From Candidatus Auribacterota bacterium (lineage in GTDB: Bacteria > Auribacterota > JAFGBW01): a stretch of 30,658 nucleotides of DNA. The position numbers and the translations under genes are program-made. Position 1 is the stretch's first letter; every line of letters starts with the position of its first letter. The stretch covers positions 1 to 30,658 of the forward strand of contig JAFGBW010000151.1 of assembly GCA_016932965.1 (NCBI GenBank), given 5' to 3'. Below the pieces are notes generated by a model, which did no database searches, was not told where the DNA came from, and worked only from the letters and a program-made list of their open reading frames with translations. Shown one piece after another: positions 15,781-25,500 of this stretch.

Positions 15781-16355
15781 AGAATCAGGGCAGGATTGTT
15801 TCAGTTAAAAAGGGGGAAAAGGACATGGTTTTAGGCCTATGTGTCCCGAAAGCCTGGTCTGTTAAAAAGGGGGACAGCATAGCTGTAAACGGGGTCTGTC
15901 TGACAGTGGCTGAAAAAAAGAAAAGCAGTGAGGCGTATTTTTTCTGCCAGTTTGAAACCTTGTCGGTCACGAATCTGGGGCGGTTGAAAAAGGGAGACTG
16001 GGTCAATCTGGAGCGTCCCATGAAGGCCTCTGACCGTCTGGGAGGCCATATGGTCTTAGGCCATGTGGATTTGACTGCCGTTTGCCTGGAAAAACGGGTG
16101 ATTGGAGAGGGCTGGCAGTATTGGCTTGAATTAAAAAAACGGATTTCAGGTCTTGTATTGAAGGGGTCTGTTGCCCTGGACGGGATATCCCTGACGGTTT
16201 CTCACATGAAAAAGGGAGCTTTTTCAGTGGACATCATACCTTATACATATGAAAATACCAATATCCGGTTTTGGGGAAAAGGGACCTGTGTCAATGTGGA
16301 GACTGATATACTGGGTAAGTACATCGAAAATTATATGAAGGCGTTGCAAAAATGA
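15762..16355 (+). CDS. ribE: Riboflavin synthase, alpha subunit
   Basis: A 197-residue protein catalysing dismutation of two lumazine molecules to riboflavin. It has the two lumazine-binding repeats: the first with FTGIIENQG, SIAVNGVCLTV and SDRLGGHMVLGHVDLT; the second with SVALDGISLTV, IIPYTYENT and NVETDILGKY. The start is GTG 15762, because the family begins MFTGIIE and GAGG sits five bases upstream. The longer frame from 15699 would add residues inside ribD. It overlaps the ribD stop by 19 bases and overlaps the next gene by ATGA, so it is translationally coupled on both sides. Lumazine synthase (ribH) and ribBA are not in this window. Confidence 0.96.
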   Translation: MFTGIIENQGRIVSVKKGEKDMVLGLCVPKAWSVKKGDSIAVNGVCLTVAEKKKSSEAYFFCQFETLSVTNLGRLKKGDWVNLERPMKASDRLGGHMVLGHVDLTAVCLEKRVIGEGWQYWLELKKRISGLVLKGSVALDGISLTVSHMKKGAFSVDIIPYTYENTNIRFWGKGTCVNVETDILGKYIENYMKALQK

Positions 16356-17767
16356 ATGAGAATGAAGAGCAGATTCAGGAAAAAAACGAACAGGACGGTT
16401 TGAATAATGGAAAGGAATTATCCGGGATTGAGAAGAAAAAAATCCTGGATTTCCGCAGAAGGGCTGAAGCGGCCTATAACAAGCATAATTACGCATGGGC
16501 CGCGGAATTATACTGTGAAATATACGTGATGGACCGGGAGAAGAATGTGGAATTTCTCCAAAAAATGCTTTTATCTTCCATCGCGGAAAAGCAGCTGGCT
16601 TCCAATCCCGTCATTTTTACGATCAAACAGTTTTTGTTGAATGTGGCCTTGTATGTCAAGGCGTTCCGGACAAAGGAAATTTCCGGAAAACAGCATGAAT
16701 ATTTTGAAGTCTGGGAGGACATTTTAAAGACGGATGCGGATTGCGGGATTGCGCTTCTGAAACTGGGCGATGCCTATGAGAAAAACGGCCTGAAGGAGAA
16801 CAGCGCCCTTCTTCTTGAGACTTATTTACGGAAGAGAAAAACGAATATCGATATCTTAAGAAGAATGGGGGAGTTATACCTGACCTGTCATAATGTGGAT
16901 AAGGCCAGGAATGCGTTTAAAAAGATATTGAGCTTAAAACCTTTTGATCAGAGCGCGGAAAAAAGACTGAAGGATATCATGGCGCTGACATCCATTGATG
17001 AAACCAAATTCAAGGGATCCTCCTATGATGCAATCAGGGACAAGGATTTCGCCCATCGTTCCCAGGTGGAAATGAAGGTGAAAAAGACCGCCGATGACCT
17101 GGATTTCCTGATTGAGGCCAAACTCCGGGAAATCAACGCCAATCCTTCCAACTTATCCCTGCGGTATGAATTGATTGGTTATTACAAGGAGAAAAAGGAT
17201 AAAGACAGCATGCTCAGTGTTTATGAGGATATCGCGAGTATGTCTCCCGGAGACGTCAATGTGCAGCTGGAGAAACTGGAAGCGGAGACCATTGTCCTGG
17301 AGGAGAAGCACAAAGACGTTCCGAAGGAGGAGTTCATCAGGATTTTAAACGAGCATAAAAAATCGGCTTATACTTCTCTGGTGAATAATTTCCCGACGAG
17401 CGTTGAATTGAAATACAAACTGGCACAGGTGCTCTTTGAAATGGATGATAATGATGAAGCTTTGAAATGTTTTCAGGCCACGTCCCGTATACGGGAATAC
17501 GCGCCCGGTTCCATGAATTTCATGGGCCAGATTTTCGTGCGGAAAAAGATGATGGATCTGGCTGTCGAGCAGTATCAGGACGGCATAAGAAAAATCGAGG
17601 ATATGACCGACCTCAAAAAGGAAATGATTTATAATTTGGGCATTGTGTATGAAACCCTTGGAAAGCCAGACAATGCCATGGAACAGTACAAGCTTATTTT
17701 TAAGACGGATGTAGGATTCAAAGATATCAGCAAACGGATTGAAGCGGCCTATCAGCAGTCTAAATGA
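16352..17767 (+). CDS. Tetratricopeptide-repeat protein
   Basis: A 471-residue, highly charged helical protein without signal peptide. TPR-like helix pairs are visible: AAYNKHNYAWAAELYCEIY near the N-terminus, ALLKLGDAYEKNGLKENSALLLETYLR, RRMGELYLTCHNVDKARNAF, and in the C-terminal third LAQVLFEMDDNDEALKCFQ, MGQIFVRKKMMDLAVEQY and YNLGIVYETLGKPDNAMEQYK. TPRs form protein-binding scaffolds; the partner is not evident. The ATG overlaps the ribE stop (ATGA), making it the last gene of the ftsY-ribD-ribE unit. The link to riboflavin synthesis may be only transcriptional. A repeat-rich gap follows. Confidence 0.88.
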   Translation: MNENEEQIQEKNEQDGLNNGKELSGIEKKKILDFRRRAEAAYNKHNYAWAAELYCEIYVMDREKNVEFLQKMLLSSIAEKQLASNPVIFTIKQFLLNVALYVKAFRTKEISGKQHEYFEVWEDILKTDADCGIALLKLGDAYEKNGLKENSALLLETYLRKRKTNIDILRRMGELYLTCHNVDKARNAFKKILSLKPFDQSAEKRLKDIMALTSIDETKFKGSSYDAIRDKDFAHRSQVEMKVKKTADDLDFLIEAKLREINANPSNLSLRYELIGYYKEKKDKDSMLSVYEDIASMSPGDVNVQLEKLEAETIVLEEKHKDVPKEEFIRILNEHKKSAYTSLVNNFPTSVELKYKLAQVLFEMDDNDEALKCFQATSRIREYAPGSMNFMGQIFVRKKMMDLAVEQYQDGIRKIEDMTDLKKEMIYNLGIVYETLGKPDNAMEQYKLIFKTDVGFKDISKRIEAAYQQSK

Positions 17768-17770
17768 GGA

Positions 17771-17953
17771 TTAAAAATTAGAATTTAGAATTGAGAATTT
17801 AGAATTGAGAATTACAATTTTATGTTTAGCTGTCGGATCCGGATTTTTTACTGGCTTACTATCTTCAATCAGATATTTTTTTTCCAGGATTAATCAATCC
17901 CCTTCACTCTTCTTCATTCTCAATTTTCAATTCTCAATTCTTCATTTTCAATT
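17771..17953. repeat. Inverted A/T-rich repeat of the AATTGAGAATT type
   Basis: The left arm (17771-17820) repeats TAGAATTGAGAATT-like units; the right arm (17911-17953) repeats TTCTCAATT/TTCAATT units, the degenerate complement. It fills the gap between the TPR gene and the FlhG-like gene. A related short piece (TTAATTGAGAATGAAGAATG) follows miaA near 30288. It is a different family from the CACGAA elements. Confidence 0.7.
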
Positions 17954-17977
17954 AACAACCAGGACACCCGTTCAGCC

Positions 17978-18940
17978 ATGTCCCATGATCTGACAATTGA
18001 AGATGTGATCAGCCGGACCGGCCTGGAGAAAAGCCGTCTGCAGTATCTCGAGGCCAGGTTTCCCTTTTATATCAACAGGCGTTTATTTGATCCGGAAGGC
18101 CGTTTTTATTCCCGGGAGCATATCAAGACATTTTTACATCTCGATCATGTCGTCAGCGCCAACTGTGACTTGGCCGAGACCATTGAAAATAAGAATCAGA
18201 AAAAAGGGTCTCTCTTGGTTTTTGCTTCCGGAAAAGGGGGCGTGGGTAAAACAACGCTTTCAGTGAATTTGTCTCTGCTGGCTGCTCAATCCGGAAAAAA
18301 AGTTGTGTTTATAGACGGGGACCTGGGAATGGCTAACGCCCATGTGCTTTTGGGGATGCAGCCGAAACAGGATATGGGACATCTGATTTCAAATGGCGTC
18401 CCGCTGGATCAGATCATCTCTACAACCCATTTTAACATGAAATTTATAGCCGGAGGCGGGGGTATTTATGAGCTGGCGAACCTGGACTCCCCCAGGCTTG
18501 ATTTATTGAATGATGCCATCAATTCTCTCCGCCTGAACGCGGATTGGGTGACGATTGATTCCCCGGCCGGCATTGGAAAGACGGTCTTGAGCTGGATCGG
18601 CGCTTCCGATGAATTGGTGGTCGTGACGGCCCCCACACCCTTGGCGATTTTAGACGCCTACGGACTGATCAAGGTTGCGGTCCAGAAAGGATATCACGGC
18701 CGCATTCATATCATCATCAATTCGGTGATAAGCCATTCCCAGGGAAGGGATCTCTTTGATCAGCTGAGCGGATGCTGCTGGCGTTTTTTGAAAAGGGATT
18801 TGATATTTCTGGGCGCTATCAGACGGGACTTATTCATCGAGAGGATGCTCATGGCCAGGACCCCTTTTGTCTGTTCGAATGAGAAAAACAACACCCATCG
18901 TCATCTGGCCGAGATCGCGGAAAAATTATTTGCCGGATGA
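17978..18940 (+). CDS. FlhG/MinD-type P-loop ATPase with N-terminal MerR-like helix-turn-helix
   Basis: A 320-residue protein. Residues 1-60 resemble a MerR-type winged helix (TIEDVISRTGLEKSRLQYLE ... FYSREHIKTFLHLD). From residue 75 it is a SIMIBI ATPase of the FlhG/MinD/ParA group: deviant Walker A GKGGVGKTT (85-93), FIDGDLGMANAHVLLG as in FlhG, and the DSPAGIG switch (usually DTPAG). FlhG-like ATPases number or place polar machines (flagella, pili); MinD relatives position division. The HTH fusion suggests it may also bind DNA. No flagellar or pilus gene is nearby, so the role is open. The start fits the HTH, but no clear ribosome site is visible. It lies 210 bases after the TPR gene. Confidence 0.88.
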   Translation: MSHDLTIEDVISRTGLEKSRLQYLEARFPFYINRRLFDPEGRFYSREHIKTFLHLDHVVSANCDLAETIENKNQKKGSLLVFASGKGGVGKTTLSVNLSLLAAQSGKKVVFIDGDLGMANAHVLLGMQPKQDMGHLISNGVPLDQIISTTHFNMKFIAGGGGIYELANLDSPRLDLLNDAINSLRLNADWVTIDSPAGIGKTVLSWIGASDELVVVTAPTPLAILDAYGLIKVAVQKGYHGRIHIIINSVISHSQGRDLFDQLSGCCWRFLKRDLIFLGAIRRDLFIERMLMARTPFVCSNEKNNTHRHLAEIAEKLFAG

Positions 18941-19020
18941 TTTTTCGCCGGATCTGATCACGCCGGTCCCTGTCTGAGGGCTCATTCAGTTTTAAATTTT
19001 CAGAATTGTTTTCAGAAATC

Positions 19021-19258
19021 ATTTTCTGCCACGGAGGACACGAAGGATCAAAGAGTTATGGGTGTTGAGTTGTGAAGGGGGAAATAAAATAATTTTTAGA
19101 CAGGATTTACAGGATCGACAGGATGGATTCGGCTTCGCCGGAAGGAGTTTTTCTGACCCCCCAATTTCTATTCGCTATTCACCAGCAACGGGCAATCATC
19201 AACCATTCGCCATTCACTATTGTTAACTCATAACTCAACACTCAAAACTCACAATTCC
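19021..19258. repeat. Mixed intergenic repeats
   Basis: Several repeat types adjoin. A half CACGAA element lies near 19028-19043 (CCACGGAGGACACGAA). GAGTTATGGGTGTTGAGTTG (19056-19075) is an inverted counterpart of the AACTCATAACTCAACACTCA stretch starting at 19223. Three tandem 9-mers ACAGGATNN lie at 19100-19126, followed by a GGCTTCGCC hairpin. ATTCGCTATTCACC / ATTCGCCATTCACT units lie near 19169-19218. No gene is seen in 18941-19267. Confidence 0.6.
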
Positions 19259-19267
19259 TGTCCTTTT

Positions 19268-19384
19268 TCACCACTGGTTCCAGTGGATTTTATCCGGGTT
19301 GTATTTGTCTTTTGGCTTTTTCTTCCCTGTCGGATATCCGATGGAGATGATGTTCAGCGGGATCACTCCGTCGGGCAAATCCAG
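19268..19384 (-). pseudogene. Nitroreductase C-terminal remnant
   Basis: The minus strand reads LDLPDGVIPLNIISIGYPTG, then KKKPKDKYNPDKIHWNQW and a stop at 19268-19270. This is the characteristic C-terminus of nitroreductase-family flavoproteins (LPxxVIPLNIIxIGYPxxxxKPKDK...KIHxNxW). The similarity ends at about 19385, three bases from the 75-bp repeat at 19388-19462, and no nitroreductase sequence follows upstream. Everything except the last 38 codons is gone, so the gene was probably cut when the repeat-bearing segment arrived. Confidence 0.82.
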
Positions 19385-19387
19385 GTG

Positions 19388-19462
19388 TTTTTGCTGTTTT
19401 ACATAACTCATATATATGTCATAAGTTACAAAAATTTTTCAATTCGTGGTGAAATATTCAGG
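19388..19462. repeat. 75-bp dispersed repeat, copy B
   Basis: Matches 8542-8616 at 74 of 75 bases in the same orientation. Here it abuts the nitroreductase remnant and there is no GIY-YIG gene. The bases 19463-19587 contain nothing recognisable before the giant gene ends. Confidence 0.85.
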
Positions 19463-19587
19463 TGATAAAGGCAATAACAAGGGAAGAATGGCTGAGAAAT
19501 CATCCGAGAAGATGGAAATGAAGTCTCATTTTTCAACTCGAGTTGCATCAATCCATTAAGATAATCCGTGTGAGATTCCAGGCAGGT

Positions 19588-22500
19588 TCAGGATGCCTTG
19601 AGTGTCGAATGAATCCGGGAACAGAAGTGAGGCGTCTGATGCATGCTGTCCAGGGATAATTCCTGTAAGGGGATGATCAGGGCATTAGGAAATGAATCAT
19701 CGGTCTGTGAAGAATCGGATAATGATTTTGCCTGTGCATGGGAGATCTCAAAGGCCATGGCGAACAAAGAGAAGGGATTGATCAGCGGGTGGAGGGCCGG
19801 GGGGATTGTTCGCTGGGAAGACGGGAAGACCGTGGATAAATCCACACCGACCCTGACCGTTCCCTGATTTTTTAAAGGACTGATCACAGCGGCAAAGTCC
19901 GGAGAGTCCAGCCGTTCACGCGTGGTGAAAATAAAGATGTTTTTTCCGGGGGTCCCGGATTTTTGGGCTGTTTTCTCAAGAGAAGAAACCAGGTCGTTTC
20001 CGTTTTGAAAAATAAATTTCACGTTATCCAAACCCAGGGATATCAATCTCTGTTCGATTAATGCGAAAGCGGACTGTACGGGTCCGGATTCTGTTGTTTC
20101 AGAACCGGCATGCTGGCCCGTACATCCCGGGATCAGGCCGGATTCGATTCCGAGGATGAAGCAGTGTCCGTTTGATTTGGCAGTCCTTGCCTTATGGATC
20201 AGAAAAGCCATGACACTTTCCTGTTCAAGATCGTTAAGTCCCTGACGGATTTCTTCCATGAGGCTGGCGATAAATCTGGGGAGTGCGGTCCGGTCGATTT
20301 TTCCAGCGGTTTTTAAAAGGGTCAGGGCGGTATCGCGGATGAGATGAGAACTATCGGTGGAAGCGACTGGAAGCAGAGGCAGTTTTTCCGCCAGTTCAGG
20401 AATGATGCCAAGCTGTTCCTTCAGGAGGTTGATCCGGTTCACCAGGACGGTTCTTTTGTTATTGGCCGGGAGTCCGATGGAATCTGCCAGGATTGCCATT
20501 TCTTCGAGGATAGGGGGTGTTTTGATTCGCATCTCCCCATCCGCCGGCAGCGGTAGAGTCACGGCAGCGAAGTCCGTCGTTCCCGTTTCAGCGGTCTGCA
20601 GCTGGGCGGCGGGAAGACCGGTTTTTTCCGGAAGACTTCCGGCAACCGGTTCCGGAGTCATTCCGAATTCCCTTTCTGCGGCAAAAAGGATTACTTCAAA
20701 GCCCCTTTTTTGATCTTCGAGAGTGTTGCAGGCCATTTTGATGTGGCGGTTTTTTTTATCCCGGACCCGTTCAAGGAGCAGATTGATGGAATTCAGTGAA
20801 GAGCGGATATGAGCTATGTAGGCTTCATAGGCGGCTTTTTTTTCCGGATCAGAAGGATGGAGAATATCGTCCATGTTTTCAGGAAGGCTTTCGAGATCAA
20901 GAACATATTTTCCGTCAGGGAGGCGGGTCCAGGAACAGGTCTGGTGTCCTCTGGAATCCAGGGTCAGTTCCCTGGTTGCATACGCCTGGGTTCCTGAGGA
21001 GGGGCATTTCTGATAATGAAATTTTTCGAGCTCACTGAATGAAATCTGCCCGGACAGATAATCATGGTAGAGGGGTCGAAGGTCCCCTGTAAGAATCCGG
21101 GAGATGGTATCGACGTGCTGAACGATATATTCTCTCTGGTTGGAATCGTATTGGGCGAGATGCCAGGCCTGCTCCGCGTACCGGATTTTTTTAAACTGTT
21201 CCAGGATGGGAAGGGGAACGTCTTGGGGCCAGTTCAGTATGGTTTTTGCGTCCGCGGCAAAGTCAGCCAGGATATATTTTCCGATGAAATCGATTTCGCC
21301 CAGATCCATGCACATGTAATAATCGCTGTGCATGATCTGGGCCTGGAGAGGGTCCCTGTCGTGCAAAAAGGTTTTTAACATCTGCCGTTTGACCACCTGG
21401 GGATCATGCCTGAGTGTTCTGACGGTATCCACTGTGCGGAATAAATCTTCATGTTGAGAGAGAAATTCGTCCAGCATACGGTCCAGTTTTTCAATTTCCC
21501 TGCGGCATTGTTCCTGGGATAAATCCGGCTGAGCCTCAAATTGCTGTTGCCAAAGTTTTTTGATCAGGCCGTAATAAGACTTATGGCGCATGCTGAGATG
21601 AAGATCCTCCAGGAAAAAGCCGTGAGTGTAGCTGTTGTTATCTTCCACAGGCCAGACTCCGCTTTTCAATACCATATCCACGATTCCGTAATCTTTAAGG
21701 ATTTGTTCGGTATCCCCGGTTCTCTGGGAAACATCGCAGGAGAGATAGGAAACTTGCGGGTAAAAAGCTTTCAGGACCAGTTCGGAGATGAAGAAGGTGG
21801 TCCCGCTGGAGGAGTTGTCGTCCGCCACGATCACCCCGGGACCTTTTTCCGGGTGTTTCTCAAGTTTTCTGGAGAATCCGGTGTTTTCAAGGACGATATT
21901 GAGGAAGGGCCGGGCCCGGTGTTTGAGGTTGTTTCTCAACGGGCGGCACAGCGGGGCGTTCCCGTACATGATGAGGTAATTATTGAGGGTGTTTCTCAAT
22001 TCCGGGAAAAGTTTTTGATCCGGGCCCGCCAGGAGGTCAAGGCCTTTTTCAAGGCTGGCGATGATCTCCTCTGTAAACTGCGGCCAGCCGGATTCCCGGA
22101 TGTAGGCCCGGAGTTTCTGTTTGAACAGATCGAGAGGATAGCCTTCTTCCGCCAGGGTGAAGTCTTCTTTCCTCATCAAAGCCGTGTTGTACCCTGTGCT
22201 TCTGGAAAGCCAGTAATAATCAATAAAATCCGTGTCCAGGCCGAATCCTGACAAATACTGCACCATCTGTTCCCTGGTGGGGTTCATTCCCATGAGGGTA
22301 CGAATGCCTCCGGTGATTTGAAAGTTCCGGTTCAGGTGCTCGTCTAAAGCGGCAGCCATTTCCGGGTCAGTATTACACAGCCTGAGCATTTTTTTCCAGG
22401 AGGCGGACTCCAGATGCTGGTTTCTTTCAGCTTCAGTCAGAAGGGTGTTGACAGTTCTGCTGACCAGGAATCCTTCCTTGCCTTTTTCGCTGAGTGTTCT

Positions 22501-25500
22501 GCCGATTTTAAAGAATTCAGAACGGTCCCCCAGGTTGATATCGGGGAACATGTAGGCCATGAGCAGCCACATGGAATTATAGAAGGGCTCGGAGCTTCTG
22601 GCAATAAACAGGGTCAGCAGGTCCGGGTTGTCCAGGATTTTTTTCACCAGGGGGAGCATGTAAAGGATGTTTTCCTCCACCAGCATGAGAGCCCTGCCGT
22701 GGGGGCGGTTTTTTACCCGGTTTAGAAAAACAGGGATTTCCTTCAGCACCTCCAGCCTGTGTCTGCCGGTCAGCCGGGAGAATTGTCCGATATAGGAATC
22801 AAGGAAATCGGGGTTGCCGGAGAATCCCATTTCATCAGCAAGGGTTTTGAACCGGGGTTCTTCATATTCCCGTGTTCCCTTTATTCGGATGCCTTGTTTG
22901 GTGCTGCAGAAGTAAACCCAGTCGCCGGCGGAAAGGAACCGGTCGAGGGAAGAGGATAGCGTCCAATCGTTACCAAGACTGGCGGCGGTTTCTTTAAGCA
23001 TACGAAGGCGGGTATGGTTGTGCATCCGGACGCTGGCGACAGCGAGACCTGGCCCGGGCATATAGAAATCAGACCTGGCGGGGACAGTCAGGAGGCTGCA
23101 GAGTTTATTGACAGCCTTGTCAGTGGCGATAAAGACGCCGGTTTCCAGTAAACCCTGATGAATAGCCAGATCGTTGAGAACCAGGGCGATATTGCGGAGG
23201 ATGAAAGGATTGTCTTCCTCCTCAAGATACCGGAGGATCCCCTCGACTGCCTCGGCACGGCGGACCGGGTCGTTGTTTCTCAAGAGGCTGAAAAATCCTC
23301 CCTCGCAGTAATAGACCCTGTATTTGGTGTATTCCTTGACTGCTTTAACATAGCGCAGATAATCGTCGCCTTTAATTCCTAGCCGTTCACAGCATAGTTC
23401 TTTGACTGCTGCCGGCATTTCGATCTTTCCTGAATTCATCCTGTCCACGATCAAGTTGAACAATTCAGCATCACTTTCCCTGGTATACAGGTGACGGAGA
23501 TTTTCAAAAGCCTGCTGGTCCGGATAGGACATTCTTCCCAGATAACCTTCAGTTTGAAGCCCGTTCCCGACCATTTCATCCCGGCCCAGTTCTCTTTCGA
23601 CAAGGGATGCCTGGGCCGGATCATTTAAGATTGAAGCGGTAATGGAATATTTTTCAGTCAGAGGAAGGGAATCATCAAGGCAGGTTTGTATCACCGAGGC
23701 CAGTCGGTCTTGGGGGATTCTGACTCCCAGTTCTCTGGCCAGTCTGGCTGAAAGAACGCCTTTTCTGAAACAGGACATGGCGTCTGGGGGATTAAAATTT
23801 CCTGGAACCGTCAGCCGGCGTCCCTGGCTGAACCATTTTCCGGTTCCGCAGGTTTCCAGAAGCACAGGCAGAAAAGGATTCTTATTCAGTTCATCCTGGT
23901 AGTCCAGGAATGAGAGGCATTCCAGAGCTGTCATATGGGTTTTCAGAAGGAATAAAGTTTCCAGGGGTTTGAGGGAAGGAAACCGTTCAAGGTATGTTTC
24001 AAGAAGTGAAGCCAGGGTTCTGACCTCGCTGCTTTCCTGCGGCTGTTTCCATGCTGTAATGGCGGTTTTAAGGTCCTCATCGTTCATACGGGTTCCCAGG
24101 TATTGTTCCTGGGCATAACGGTAAAATGTCGGTTGTGCGAATCCCTGTATCTGCGCGGGGATCCGTTCATCGATGTATTTGAGGAACCTGAATTCCCGGC
24201 GGATCATGTATTCGGGGGTGCCTTGAGCCGCATAAAAACAGGGAGTGAAGTCGACAGAGGACAGGGTTTCCTCGGGTTCGAGGGAATAGGTGGCGGCATA
24301 CAGGGCCTGATCAAAGGAGGAACAGAAACTGGCGGCCACATCGAACGTCCTGTCAAAACGGTTGTTTCCCCAGCCGTTTCCGAAATAAAAGGGGAGGGAA
24401 TTGTACTGGGGTGAGGCATAGGCAAGGAGGGCGGCATTTTTTGCATCGGTCTGGCGGGCTTCGGGAAACGACAGGACGAGGTTGTGCCGGATATGGGTGG
24501 GATTGATTCCTGCCTGGATAAGGGCTTTGTTGGCTTTGAGAATCTGGTCGGTGTCATAGCCTTCGGGATGGGCGCTGCTGAAATTTTTGTTCCACCACTG
24601 CAGGTAGGTGTTGGAGGGGTTTTCGGTTCCGAATCCGATGAAATCAGCGTTTAAGTCATGGAGGGCCTGAAGTATTTCCAGATCAGGCTGTCTGTCTTTC
24701 ATGATGGTGTTCAAATCCGTATCCGCTATTTTAAAGACAAAGTATTTCCCAAGGCCGAGCGCCTTTGCCATGCGGGCAAACCGGAGGATGACATTTCTGG
24801 ATTCCAGGGCGTTCTCACTGACCACCATGATTCTTATTTTATCCTTTCCGATGAACGAATCCGGATGAAGCCGGAGTTCACCGCAGTCTGACAGGGTCTG
24901 ATCGGAAGAACTCTGGCGTGCCAGAAGGGAAGCCAGTTCCTCCCGGGTCATAGGGGATAAGGGATCAAGTTCCATGAGCAGCCGGTCGAGCAGCCATTCG
25001 ATCCTTTTTTCAGGAGGGACGCTTCTCTTGACTGCTCCCTGGTCCCTGCGGCAGAAGAGGCATTCATTGGCACAGCCTCGTTCCGTGTACCAGATATCGA
25101 ACATGAAGCGTGTCGGGGGAGGCAGGCTGATCCGGCGGTTGATGTTGGAGGTATCGAATCTGGATATCACGGCAGTGGATCCGGAACGGATATAAATACC
25201 ACCTCTGATTTGTGCCGAGAGCGTTTGCATCTGGGCATGGGTGAGCGGTTTTCCCTTTTCTTTGACCGCAGCCAGCATGGGAAGGATGGCGTCTGATTCA
25301 ACGCGGACCATCATATCGATCTCCGGGGCGATGGCCAGGAACTGTTTCGCAATATTGGTTGAAGCTCCTTCAAGGACGATAAAGACAGATGGATTGATTG
25401 CTTTTATTTCACCGACAATTCTATGGAGAATTTCCAGATCATTTCGGTGTATCTGGTAGATGGAGAAAACAACAATATCCTGTTTTTCACTGGAATAACG

